Shown: positions 7,983 through 16,179 of the stretch, piece by piece | Numbering within the stretch: the stretch's first letter is position 1 | How the letters are laid out: the number at the start of each line of letters is the position of its first letter | Assembly: GCA_046155605.1 (NCBI GenBank) | Contig: JBJXFQ010000075.1 | Location: 1 to 64,000 of the forward strand | Origin: JAEUIZ01 sp046155605 | Lineage (GTDB): Bacteria > Planctomycetota > Phycisphaerae > Phycisphaerales > UBA1924 | DNA: 64,000 nt | Direction: 5' to 3' | Program-made: the position numbers and the translations under genes | Notes under the pieces: model-generated | What the model was told of the DNA's origin: nothing | What the model saw: only the letters and a program-made list of their open reading frames with translations | The model's database searches: none

Positions 7983-9197
7983 ATGGGCAAGCGGATCGCG
8001 CTGGCGTATTCGGGCGGGCTGGACACGTCGTGCATCGTGCCGTGGCTGCGGGAGAACATCCGCGGCGCGGAGGTGGTGTGCGTGGTAGGGGATGTGGGGC
8101 AGGGGTCGGATGAACTCGCGGGCGTCGAGAAGAAAGCGAAGGACTCGGGCGCGGCGGAGTGCCACGTCGCGGACCTCAAGCGCGAGTTTGCGGACGAGTT
8201 CGTGATGCCGACGGTGATCGCGGGGGCGGTGTACGAGGGGCGATATTTGCTGGGCACGGCGATGGCGCGGCCGGTGCTCGCGCGGGCGCAGGTGAACGTG
8301 GCGAAGAAGGCCAAGTGCAACGCGCTGGCGCACGGCTGCACGGGCAAGGGGAACGACCAGGTGCGGTTCGAATCGGCGTACGCAGCGCTGGCGCCGGAGA
8401 TGGAGATCATCGCGCCGTGGCGGCACGACAAGTGGAACCTTTCGGGCCGAATGGCGATGCTGGAGTACCTCAAGGCGCGAAACATCCCGACGACGGCGAG
8501 CGCGACGAAGATCTATTCGCGCGATCGGAACCTCTGGCACATCTCGCACGAAGGCGGGACGATCGAGGACCCGGCCAACCCGCCGCCGGAGGATGCGTGG
8601 ATGCTGACGGCGGACCCGGCCCGCGGGCCGGACAGGCCGGAGACGGTCACGGTGGAGTTTGCACGCGGCTTCCCGACGGCGCTCAACGGCAAGACGATGG
8701 AAGCGTGGCGGATGATCCTCGAACTCAACGAGATCGCGGGGAAGCATGGCGTCGGGCGGGTCGATCTGGTGGAGAATCGCCGCGTGGGGATGAAGAGCCG
8801 CGGGCTCTATGAGACGCCGGGGGGGACGGTGATCGTGGAGGCGCTGCGGGCGCTGGAAGAGCTGGTGCTCGACCGCGAGACGCGGCACTATCGCGAGCAC
8901 TTGGGGCTGACGTTTGCGGAGTTGGTGTATGACGGGCGGTGGTTCACGCCGCTGCGGGAGGCGCTGTGGGCGGCGGCGGAGAAGATAGCCGAGCCGCTGA
9001 GCGGGGCGATTGCGGTGCGGCTGTTCAAGGGGGTGGCGACGGCGGTGGAGCGGCGGAGCCCGAACTCGCTGTATGCCGAGAAGATGGTGAGTTTTGAGGG
9101 CGAGGAGGTCTACAGCCAGAAGGACGCGGGGGGTTTCATCCGGCTGCTGAGCCTGGCGGAGCGGATCAGAGCGATGAAGGGGGTCGGGCGAGATTGA
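7983..9197 (+). CDS. argG: Argininosuccinate synthase
   Basis: The enzyme joins citrulline and aspartate with ATP in the penultimate step of arginine synthesis. The N-terminal ATP-binding signature AYSGGLDTSC is intact, as are HGCTGKGNDQVRFE and the C-terminal region EKMVSFEGEEVYSQKDAGGF. The start at 7983 is preceded by GGAGGTG with good spacing; the 14 codons open upstream are not conserved. Its length of 404 residues is normal. The stop codon directly abuts the stop of the convergent lipoprotein gene with no gap. Confidence 0.96.
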   Translation: MGKRIALAYSGGLDTSCIVPWLRENIRGAEVVCVVGDVGQGSDELAGVEKKAKDSGAAECHVADLKREFADEFVMPTVIAGAVYEGRYLLGTAMARPVLARAQVNVAKKAKCNALAHGCTGKGNDQVRFESAYAALAPEMEIIAPWRHDKWNLSGRMAMLEYLKARNIPTTASATKIYSRDRNLWHISHEGGTIEDPANPPPEDAWMLTADPARGPDRPETVTVEFARGFPTALNGKTMEAWRMILELNEIAGKHGVGRVDLVENRRVGMKSRGLYETPGGTVIVEALRALEELVLDRETRHYREHLGLTFAELVYDGRWFTPLREALWAAAEKIAEPLSGAIAVRLFKGVATAVERRSPNSLYAEKMVSFEGEEVYSQKDAGGFIRLLSLAERIRAMKGVGRD

Positions 9198-10022
9198 CTA
9201 TTGGCCGATTCCTGCCGGTTGGTTGCCTGGTGACGGCGTGCCTTGGCCGGACTCACCGCCGGGTCCGTAAGTCTCGACGATTCCATTCCACGTCGCGATG
9301 AGTTCGTCCGCGAGTTTGTCGAAGGCGGCACGCTCGGAATCCTCGCGTGCGTTGTCGAGCGCATCGGTGGTGTTCCACGAGTTGCTCAGCCGCGAGCGCG
9401 ATTCGGTCGCTTCGGCGAGGCCGTAGATGTACCCGGTTCGCGTGTCAAGAAAGGCGGCGGAGGCGGTGGATCGGCACTTGGAGACCTTCGTCGGGAACAG
9501 CCCGAGCGTGATCGGCCCGATGATCGGAACGGCGGTCTCGGTTTCGAACCGAGTATCAAACGTGTAGAGGAGCAGGATGTCGGCCTGCAGCGTCGCCGCG
9601 ACCTCGCGAAGATCGCGTTCGCTTTGGATGGCCGCGGGCACGATGAGGCGATTGACCGGTGCCAGGCCGCGCTGCATCGGCAGGCTGGCGAGTTTTTTCA
9701 TGGTTTTGTCGCTCTCGGCGTCGCGTGCGGTGAGGACGGTGAATCGGCCCTCGCCAAAGCCGTCCTGCCGGTGCGAGCGATAGCCCTGGCCCTGCACGCG
9801 GACGGCGGCGACGGCGGTGGGGAAGGCCGCAGTGGGCCGACGCGCGAGTTTGGCCTCGATGGAGGGATCGGTGGCGACGCGGACGCCTTCGGGCGTGATG
9901 CCAAGTGCGCGGAAGTCTGCGGGTCGTCCCGGGGTGACGTAACTCGCGCAACCGCCGAAGATCGTGAGGGAAGAAGCAACCACGCCGCTCGTTATGGCTT
10001 GAATCGTGCGCCGCCAATTCAT
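9198..10022 (-). CDS. Exported lipoprotein of unknown function
   Basis: The 274-residue product begins with a charged n-region and a hydrophobic stretch ending in FGGC, so Cys25 is the likely lipidated residue. No catalytic motif was recognised. The middle section (LQADILLLYTFDTRFE) and the later YIYGLAEATES region recall small envelope lipoproteins that are fed by stress or secretion pathways, but this is only a resemblance. A strong GGAGG site lies just ahead of the ATG. The C-terminal 20 residues are Gly/Pro/Gln-rich and probably disordered. It is transcribed as a lone gene, away from motAB. Confidence 0.7.
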   Translation of the reverse strand: MNWRRTIQAITSGVVASSLTIFGGCASYVTPGRPADFRALGITPEGVRVATDPSIEAKLARRPTAAFPTAVAAVRVQGQGYRSHRQDGFGEGRFTVLTARDAESDKTMKKLASLPMQRGLAPVNRLIVPAAIQSERDLREVAATLQADILLLYTFDTRFETETAVPIIGPITLGLFPTKVSKCRSTASAAFLDTRTGYIYGLAEATESRSRLSNSWNTTDALDNAREDSERAAFDKLADELIATWNGIVETYGPGGESGQGTPSPGNQPAGIGQ

Positions 10023-10351
10023 GGGAACCTCCGTGTGCCGAATGTGGGTCGTGCCGGATGGTGGATGCGCATTCTAACCCGAAAGCGAATCGGAGGTTTC
10101 GGCGAGGTGATGAGGCCGCCGCCGGCCGGGTCATGCGGCAAGGAGCGGTCGCACCTCGTTGAGAACCTGGTGGCGGAAGTATTTCGAGAGCATCGGGGGC
10201 GATATCGGCGCGCCCCACCCACCGTCACTTGCTGCGCTCGTGCCACCTCCCCCGCAAGGCTGCGGGGGAGGGTGAATAGGGAGGGTGAAGCGGCGGACGG
10301 GTCTGGGAAGGCGTCGAGGGCAGATGCGTTTGCAATGAGTTGCTGGATTTT
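10023..10351. repeat. Intergenic region with hairpin element, copy E2
   Basis: This 329-base gap lies between the lipoprotein gene and the end of motB. It holds an 11-bp perfect inverted repeat, CCTCCCCCGCA / TGCGGGGGAGG with a 4-base loop (10246-10271), preceded by GCTCGTGCCA like the copy near 4.7 kb. Its position downstream of motAB would allow it to act as a terminator or mRNA 3'-end stabiliser. The rest probably contains the lipoprotein promoter. A 20-codon open frame at 10131-10193 (minus) was seen but cannot be supported. Confidence 0.6.
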
Positions 10352-11323
10352 CTAATGTCCGTCGGCGGGCTGCTTCACGGGGGCTGGCTTTGCGGGCGCT
10401 GGCTTGCCGCTCGGCGGATTGGCACCTGCTGTCTTGGCAGTCGGCGGCGTGGGGTTCGTCGCGCCGCCCGCGGCTGGTTGGCTTCCTGTACTGGGCGTGC
10501 TTGCGTCGCCCGAGGTTCCGGGCCGCGGGGGTTCGGTGATGGTCTCCCCGGTCACGATGATCTCGACGCGTTGGTTGCTGCGGTCGGCATCGCGGTCATA
10601 GGTTCGTTGCGTCTGCCGCTCGTGGTCGCCGCAGGAGACGACGCGGAGTTGTTCCCAACGGAGCCCTCCGGCGACGAGGGCGTTGGCGACGGAGACGGCG
10701 CGGCCGTAGCCGAGCGCGATGCCGCGTTCCTCGCGTCGCATGGTCTCGGAGGGGCTGGCGTGCCCGCGGACCTCGATGCGGAAGCGAGAGCCCTTGAGTG
10801 TGGCGGCGATGGCCTGGACGCGTTCGCGGCCGGAAGCGGAGAGGGTCTGCTCGTCATCATCGAAGGAGACGGATCCGCCGCGGCTGGAGCGTTCGGTGGG
10901 GATGGTGGACTGGCTCTCTCGTCCGGCACCGGGCTCCTCGGGCTGCATGGATCGCCCGCTATCACGTTTCTGGATGAGTCGTTTGCGGAGGACGGCCGAG
11001 AGCGAGGGGTCGTCGATGTCGAGGGGCGCGTTGAAGGCCTCGCGGATGCCGATGACGAAGTCGGCGCGGCGGGCCTCGTAGTTTTCCTTTTCGGCGGGGT
11101 CGCCGCCTTGCACCGGGGAGCCCTTTGGCCCCATGTTCATCGCGAGCATGATGACGAAGAAGGCCATGATCAGCATGACGTTGTCGGCAAAGGAGATGAG
11201 CCATTCGGGCGCGCCCTCGTGCTCGCCCTCGGCATGGCCGCCGCCGTGACCGCCACCGCCATGCCCACCGCCGCCGTGGCTTCCTCCGCCCTCGTGCTTG
11301 TCTTCGCGCTCGTGCTCGGCCAT
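10352..11323 (-). CDS. motB: MotB-like flagellar motor / OmpA-domain protein
   Basis: The protein has the MotB plan. A short cytoplasmic N-terminus is followed by one transmembrane helix with the proton-carrying Asp47 in SFADNVMLIMAFFVIMLAM, then a plug/linker region and an OmpA-like peptidoglycan-binding domain (about 150-260; VRGHASPSE, SNQRVEIIV). It pairs with MotA 12 bases upstream to form the stator. Two features are odd. Residues 11-34 are almost entirely Gly and His, and the last 60 residues are a Pro/Ala/Lys/Thr tail. The His-rich run could bind metal ions. No other flagellar genes are nearby, so a different OmpA/MotB-type energised complex cannot be excluded. Confidence 0.85.
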   Translation of the reverse strand: MAEHEREDKHEGGGSHGGGGHGGGGHGGGHAEGEHEGAPEWLISFADNVMLIMAFFVIMLAMNMGPKGSPVQGGDPAEKENYEARRADFVIGIREAFNAPLDIDDPSLSAVLRKRLIQKRDSGRSMQPEEPGAGRESQSTIPTERSSRGGSVSFDDDEQTLSASGRERVQAIAATLKGSRFRIEVRGHASPSETMRREERGIALGYGRAVSVANALVAGGLRWEQLRVVSCGDHERQTQRTYDRDADRSNQRVEIIVTGETITEPPRPGTSGDASTPSTGSQPAAGGATNPTPPTAKTAGANPPSGKPAPAKPAPVKQPADGH

Positions 11324-11335
11324 GGTGGTTCTCGG

Positions 11336-12118
11336 TTATGCCGCGGCCTTGAGCTTGACGCGGACGGTCTGCGGGATGAAGGCGAGCATCTTGTCCTGGG
11401 TGACGCGCGGGTTGTCGCCGGCCTGGATCGAGAGGATGCCCTGGAGCATCATCTCGCGGGAGACGATCTCCTCGCTGCTGCGCAGGGCGAGTTTGTCACC
11501 GATCGGCCCCGCGACGGCGTTGGCGAGTACGGTGCCGTACATCGTGGCGACGACGGCGACGGCGAGCATGTGACCGAGGTAGCCGATGTCGGCGTCGGCG
11601 AGGCCGCCGAACATGCCGACCTGCCCGATGAGGGTGGCGACCAGTCCGTAACCCGGGGCGTAAAGTTTGATGAGGTCAAAGAACTTCTTGCCGGCCTTGT
11701 GGCGGTCCTGCATGGCGACGAGTTCGAGACGGAGGGTGGACTCGATCGCGCCGGGATCAACGCCGTCAACGGCCATCTTGAGGCCGGATTTCAGGAACGG
11801 GTCGGTGAGTTTTTCGATCTCGCCTTCGAGGGCGAGGATGCCGTCGCGGCGGGCGCGGTCGGCGAGGGCACCGATGGAAGCCACGACCTGCTGCGCACTC
11901 AGGGCCTTGTTGAAGAAGAACCGCCGCATGTAGCCGGGGACGCACTTCAGTTTCTCCATGGGCATGGCCATGAAGATGACGGAGATGGTGCCCCCGAACA
12001 CCATGATGATGCCCTTCTCGGAGTAGAACATCACCCAGTCGCCCTTGGACGCCATGTAGCCGACGAGGACACAGCACAGCACGCCCAAGACCGAACCAAT
12101 GACGCTGGCTTTGTCCAT
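11336..12118 (-). CDS. motA: MotA-like stator / proton channel protein
   Basis: The 260-residue protein has four predicted membrane helices. A pair lies near the N-terminus (ASVIGSVLGVLCCVLVGYMA, then IIMVFGGTISVIFMAM). A second pair flanks the conserved APGYGLVATLIGQVGMF and MLAVAVVATMYGTVLANAV. Between them is the cytoplasmic domain that contacts the rotor. The Pro in YAPGYG corresponds to the conserved channel Pro of MotA/PomA. It is the first gene of a two-gene unit with motB. The C-terminus ends PQTVRVKLKAAA, close to the usual length. Confidence 0.88.
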   Translation of the reverse strand: MDKASVIGSVLGVLCCVLVGYMASKGDWVMFYSEKGIIMVFGGTISVIFMAMPMEKLKCVPGYMRRFFFNKALSAQQVVASIGALADRARRDGILALEGEIEKLTDPFLKSGLKMAVDGVDPGAIESTLRLELVAMQDRHKAGKKFFDLIKLYAPGYGLVATLIGQVGMFGGLADADIGYLGHMLAVAVVATMYGTVLANAVAGPIGDKLALRSSEEIVSREMMLQGILSIQAGDNPRVTQDKMLAFIPQTVRVKLKAAA

Positions 12119-12478
12119 GTTCGCCTCGAACGGTTACGGGACGTGCGGCAAGTCGGCGTGTGCCGGCAGGGTCGGCCCGAGCCGACACGAGAGCATCGGC
12201 GGTCGGGGCGTGCTACTGGACCTTTCCCATCGGCATGGTGGCCCGCGCGATCGGCATAGACGGCGCGAACGGCAACTGCGGGCGAGATTCACATGGAAGG
12301 CCCTGGCATCGGGTCGTGGGCGATGGGCCACGGGGGATGAGATGTTCGTGCCGACAACCCCGGAGCGAGGGGCGCGCGTGGGGAGCGCGGCCAGCGCTCG
12401 AAACGTGCCCTGCCGGCCGCCGCGGGCGATTGGCTCGCGGTGCCGAGAGGATGGGTTCGGCGACTATGATGGGCGTGA
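12119..12478. other. Intergenic region upstream of motA and tRNA-Pro
   Basis: This 360-base gap separates divergent units: motAB leftwards and tRNA-Pro rightwards. It must hold both promoters, but no confident -35/-10 pair, operator or hairpin was recognised. Short open frames on both strands show no coding character. Confidence 0.5.
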
Positions 12479-12552
12479 CAGGGTGTAGCTCAGCTTGGTA
12501 GAGCGTGTGGTTTGGGTCCACAAGGCCGGAGGTTCAAATCCTCTCACCCTGA
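12479..12552 (+). tRNA. tRNA-Pro(UGG)
   Basis: The sequence folds into a full cloverleaf. The acceptor stem is CAGGGTG / CACCCTG, the D stem GCTC/GAGC, the anticodon stem TGTGG/CCACA with loop TTTGGGT, and the T stem GGAGG/CCTCT around TTCAAAT. The anticodon is TGG, reading proline codons. The discriminator base is A at 12552. No CCA is encoded (TTCG follows), so it must be added after transcription. Confidence 0.95.
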
Positions 12553-12663
12553 TTCGTGAAGGAATGCCAGGAATAGCAAGTACGAGTTGTTCGCTTCTGC
12601 CAAGGCTGAAATGCTCGGAGATAGCGGTGACGATTCGCGCGACAAAGCCGCTCGTGCTGACAG

Positions 12664-12981
12664 TCAACGCGGTCCGTTGGCCTTGGTGCGTTCGAGCGAC
12701 CGGGCGAGTGACTTCTTGAGAGTTGCGGCCGCGGCATCGATGGCCGCATAGTAGTCTGCGGCTTGCTCTTCCACGCGCAGCGTACCCAGCCCGGGCGGAG
12801 TCACCACGATCGAACACTGCTTGTCGATCCCGCCCTTCGGACCGTTGACGTCCGTAAGCCGAACGTCGACCGCGCACGTTGCATCCTTCAGTCGTCCGGC
12901 AGCCGCCCCGACCTTGGACATGATGTAGTCGTATTGGGCTTCGCTGGTCTTGATGCTTCCGTCGAGCAGTCTGATTTCCAC
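12664..12981 (-). CDS. HPF/RaiA-type ribosome hibernation factor, short form
   Basis: The 105-residue product corresponds to a single HPF (sigma-54 modulation protein) domain. Its pattern of strand (VEIRLLDGSIKTS), helix, strands around VDVRLTDVNGPKGGIDKQC and C-terminal helix (AADYYAAIDAAAATLKKSLA) matches proteins that bind the 30S subunit between A and P sites and silence ribosomes. The start is a GTG at 12981 with AGGGAG 7-8 bases upstream; the upstream 94 open codons are not conserved. It lacks the C-terminal dimerisation domain of long HPF. The last residues are basic and likely contact rRNA. Confidence 0.8.
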   Translation of the reverse strand: MEIRLLDGSIKTSEAQYDYIMSKVGAAAGRLKDATCAVDVRLTDVNGPKGGIDKQCSIVVTPPGLGTLRVEEQAADYYAAIDAAAATLKKSLARSLERTKANGPR

Positions 12982-13408
12982 GAAAGGACTCCCTTTGGCG
13001 TTTGAGTTGCCATCAGTACGCTCGTGGGACGCCTTTGTTCTCCGGATACCATCGGCCCCAACTGACCCGAACGGAGAGCGCGTGCTGGATGATCGCGCGG
13101 CTGCTACTATTGCCCCTTGCTTCCTGTTGGGGAGTAGCCGCCCGCTGATGCGGGTGAGACGGGTCGTCAACACGGGTGGAACGGTTCTCGATCCTCCCCG
13201 GCCCGTCTGCGGCATTGGTCCTCGACGCTTTTGAGCGCGGATCGACGCCCTTGGCGAGACCAACTTTCTGCCGCGGCGCTTTGACTCGCTCTGTCATGAG
13301 ACGAAGATCCTCAATCTGTTCGCCAGTTACGACCGTGATTCTGAGGGAATCATCGCAAGCCCGATTGTGCGAGTACCTCACATGCCCTTCGCGATTGGAA
13401 ACTGAGCC
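12982..13408. other. Divergent intergenic region
   Basis: This 427-base gap lies between the leftward HPF-like gene and the rightward TerB-DUF697 gene and should contain both promoters. Its base composition is closer to even than the surrounding genes. Open frames on both strands here (for example to 13537 on the minus strand) have no recognisable product. No confident regulatory site was identified. Confidence 0.5.
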
Positions 13409-14443
13409 ATGAATCCAGTTCAGCAGGATGCAGTTGCGACGGTGTGCCTGATGGCCGCGTTTGCGGATGGGCGGAAGAACGATGCCGAACGCGAAGAGGT
13501 TCGGCGGATCTTTGAGAATCTCGGGTCTCTCGCCCAAGGCGAGGCCGCGACCGGTGGCTCAAAGCAGGAACGTGGGCTTTCGGCGTTGTACCAAGAGGTG
13601 CTGCTGGGCCGGATGACGGTGGAGAGGGCCGTGGTGCCGCTCATGCAACATGAGCACCGAATGCTGGCGTACGAGATGGCGGTGGCCGTGTGCGATGCGG
13701 ATGGAAAGGCCTCCGCAGAAGAGAAGGACTTCTTGGAAAGGCTGCGGGCGGCCCTCTCGATCGACCAGGCGTCGGCTGTGGCGACTCTGCACCAAGCCGA
13801 CGACCTTGTGGACGTCGGGCTTGATTCGGTCGCTGTTGCTGGAGCCGGGGGCGCAGTAGTGGTAGGTGGGACGTTGGCGGCCGGGGTTGGGACGGGTGGT
13901 CCGGGGGACGGCGAGGCTCGGGTAAGCGAGGCCGAAATCGACTCGTCGATCACGCGGTATGCGATCTTGAACGCGGCGATCGAGCTGCTGCCTCAGGGGC
14001 TGTCGACAGCCGCAATCATCCCTTTGCAGATGAAGATGGTCTACCGGGTCGGAGCGCGGTACGGGTACACGCTTAGCACCGGGCACATCAAGGACTTCCT
14101 TGCGACGGCAGGCGTGGGGATGACATCGCAGGTCCTCGAGAACTACGCTCGCAAGTTCCTTGGTGGGCTGGGGCGGCGAGTGCTCGGGCGTGTGGGTAGC
14201 GCGGCTGTGGATCAGGCGACCAGCTCCGCATTCTCGTTCGCTTCGACCTATGCGCTCGGCCACGCCGCGAAGGCGTACTACGCCGGAGGCAGGTCGCTGG
14301 GCGCGATCGACCTCAAGGGTATCTTCACGTCACAGGCCGAGAAGGCCAAGGGGCTCTACACGCAGTATCGCGGCGCGATTGACGTGCAGAGCAAAGGGTT
14401 GGATGCGGGCAAGCTTCTGAGTATGGTGAGGCAAGGGGTGTAG
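13409..14443 (+). CDS. TerB-like plus DUF697 (YcjF-type) domain protein
   Basis: Residues 1-115 resemble a TerB-like all-helical domain, with the acidic pattern MAAFADGRKNDAERE and its repeat VCDADGKASAEEKDF, which may bind metal. Residues 165-340 match the DUF697 type: membrane-associating Gly/Ala-rich helices around AILNAAIELLPQGLSTAAII and KMVYRVGARYGY. DUF697 proteins often partner with GTPases at the membrane, and TerB domains occur in tellurite and stress systems. The joint architecture suggests a membrane stress-response protein, but the function is unknown. The gene stands alone with its own promoter region. Confidence 0.7.
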   Translation: MNPVQQDAVATVCLMAAFADGRKNDAEREEVRRIFENLGSLAQGEAATGGSKQERGLSALYQEVLLGRMTVERAVVPLMQHEHRMLAYEMAVAVCDADGKASAEEKDFLERLRAALSIDQASAVATLHQADDLVDVGLDSVAVAGAGGAVVVGGTLAAGVGTGGPGDGEARVSEAEIDSSITRYAILNAAIELLPQGLSTAAIIPLQMKMVYRVGARYGYTLSTGHIKDFLATAGVGMTSQVLENYARKFLGGLGRRVLGRVGSAAVDQATSSAFSFASTYALGHAAKAYYAGGRSLGAIDLKGIFTSQAEKAKGLYTQYRGAIDVQSKGLDAGKLLSMVRQGV

Positions 14444-14765
14444 AGAATGTGAGAGAAACGACGCGACCAATGTGTAGTTGCCGCGTTGGGATTTCAGAGT
14501 CTTGAGCCATGACGGGAGCAACCGAAGCGTGTCACCGCCTTTGTGCGGGGTGAGCATGTGCGGGCCCGAGCAAGCCGAAGAAGTGAGCGATGCCGCGGCC
14601 ACCGTCTATCGCGTCAACTGGGCGACGGGGAGGGCGTGCGGGCACGGGGATCAGGCGTTCGGGGGCGGGGGCGGTGAGAAGAAAAAAGAAAGCGGGCGCG
14701 AGGCCGAGGCCGCGCGCCCGGAGAGATGATGCCGCGCGCGAATCGCACGCGTGCGGACGATGCGC
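14444..14765. other. Convergent intergenic region
   Basis: This gap lies between the TerB-DUF697 gene and the dockerin-tailed gene, both ending here. Apart from the terminator listed at 14680-14720, nothing coding or repeated was recognised. Confidence 0.5.
14680..14720 (-). terminator. Rho-independent terminator of the dockerin-tailed gene
   Basis: Read leftwards, GGGCGCG pairs with CGCGCCC across a short loop, and the stem is followed by a run rich in T (TTTCTTTTTTC). This is a classic intrinsic terminator, about 45 bases past the stop codon of the gene ending at 14766. Confidence 0.75.
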
Positions 14766-15836
14766 TTATGGAGCCGTGCAGCCGGCCGCGAAGAGGTTAT
14801 TGAAGCAGATGAAGTCGTTGACGTTGAGGACGGGGACGATCGTGCTTCCGTCGCAGTTGGCGGTGGTGTCGCCGGCGGCGAACTTGTTGTTGAAGCAGAT
14901 GAAGTCGTTAACGTTGAGGAAGGGAATGATCGTGGAGTTGTCGCAGTTGGCGTAGCAGGTCGGGCCTGGGGGCGGGGAGCACTGGATGGAGCCCGGCCCG
15001 ATGCGGAGGTTGTCGTAGGCGGCGATGTTGCCGTTCGCGGTGGCCCCGCCGACGAAGAAGCGGATGTCTGTGGGCAGCGGATTGGTGCCGGTGGGACCCC
15101 CCTGGAGGAGCCAGCCGAGCGCGCTGACGTCGGTGGTGATGGTGGGGCCGCCGGTGGTGAGGTTGCGGATGGAGCACTTGAGGACACGCGCGGTGGCGAA
15201 GTCCCACTCGAGGCCGATGCGGACCCAGTTGTTGACGGGAATGTCATTCCACGCGGGATCGGGGCTGCTGAAGGTGATCAGTTCGCCCGCGGCCCCGGTG
15301 ATGAAGCGGCCGATGTGGATATGGAACCTGTCGGCGGTGGCCAGGCGGTCGGGCGGGGCGACCTCGTAGGTATTGCCAGGGCCGCCCCAACTCATCAGTT
15401 GCTGGAAGTAGCGAGCCGTCCCTGAGGGTTGCATCGACCAACTGCCGATGTTGTTGGCCGCGGGCAGCGGGGTCGCGGAGTTCCACAGCGCCGTGCAATC
15501 CCAGCAGGCCGACCAGACGCCGCCGGAACTGAAGTCGATCGCGTGCTGGGCGCGGACGAGGCTGGTCCCCCCTCCCGACATCCCGCCTTCCATCTGCGTG
15601 CTGCCAAAGGGATTGACGGAGAGGCCCAGCGTGTTGCCCGCGTAGGTGAAGACGCGACCGTCAAGGCTCCCGGCGACCGCGGGCAGGTACCAGCCGTCCT
15701 GACCGGTGATGCTGGTGCCAGCAGCCGAGCCCGCGTAAGTCGGGGGCTCGAAGTCCGAGTTGTATGCCTGACCCTGAGCGGCCCCGCAGATCGCCAGCAG
15801 CACGGTTGCCGCACCCCAAGTTGTCTTGCGCATCAT
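14766..15836 (-). CDS. Exported protein with C-terminal GC-type dockerin tail
   Basis: A signal peptide (1-23, cleaved near AQGQA) leads into a roughly 260-residue beta-rich domain resembling a concanavalin/laminin-G-like fold (NNWVRIGLEWDFATARVLKC). The C-terminus carries two copies of the planctomycete module, each with NCD.STI, LNVNDFICFNN and FAAG, ending in FAAGCTAP. Such tails are thought to anchor or sort exported proteins, but their partner is unknown. A GGAGGAAC ribosome site precedes the double ATG. The ligand of the N-terminal domain (perhaps carbohydrate) is a guess. Confidence 0.82.
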   Translation of the reverse strand: MMRKTTWGAATVLLAICGAAQGQAYNSDFEPPTYAGSAAGTSITGQDGWYLPAVAGSLDGRVFTYAGNTLGLSVNPFGSTQMEGGMSGGGTSLVRAQHAIDFSSGGVWSACWDCTALWNSATPLPAANNIGSWSMQPSGTARYFQQLMSWGGPGNTYEVAPPDRLATADRFHIHIGRFITGAAGELITFSSPDPAWNDIPVNNWVRIGLEWDFATARVLKCSIRNLTTGGPTITTDVSALGWLLQGGPTGTNPLPTDIRFFVGGATANGNIAAYDNLRIGPGSIQCSPPPGPTCYANCDNSTIIPFLNVNDFICFNNKFAAGDTTANCDGSTIVPVLNVNDFICFNNLFAAGCTAP

Positions 15837-16179
15837 TTGTTCCTCCGATACAAAAAAGAAACGACTCCGGACCCTTACACATTCGGCCCGGATGCCTCAA
15901 TCCGTTCGCCGGCCTGCGCGCGACCACCGCGCGACGTTCCGGCGTGTTGTCCGCATTTTTCAAACTTCCTACCCACCACACACCGCCTGACGCGGCCGCA
16001 ATTCCGACAGAACGCCGATCAGAACTCACGCTCGCGAAAGAAACTCGCTTTGGCGTTCACGCCGGCTCCGCACGCATGGTGTACCACACACAGGGCGGCG
16101 CGTCAAGCCCGAAACGAACGGAAGGGCTACGAACGGGCTACGAATGACGAGGGAGTCTTGGGCAGCAGTGGTAGCGAAG
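15837..16179. other. Intergenic region upstream of a dockerin-tailed gene
   Basis: The part next to 15836 is more AT-rich than its surroundings and probably holds the promoter and leader of the gene at 14766-15836, including an A/T-run near 15850. The rest lies downstream of the next minus-strand gene. Apart from a short direct repeat (GGGCTACGAA-like, near 16122-16143) nothing was identified. Confidence 0.45.

Noticed and set aside
10131..10193. A 20-codon frame on the minus strand beside the hairpin element
   Set aside because: Too short, with no ribosome site and no recognised relative; no evidence that it is translated.
10340..12259. A 639-codon open frame on the + strand opposite motA and motB
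   Set aside because: Its product is Gly/Ala/Asp-rich without domains, and it mirrors the high-GC codon pattern of the real genes on the other strand.
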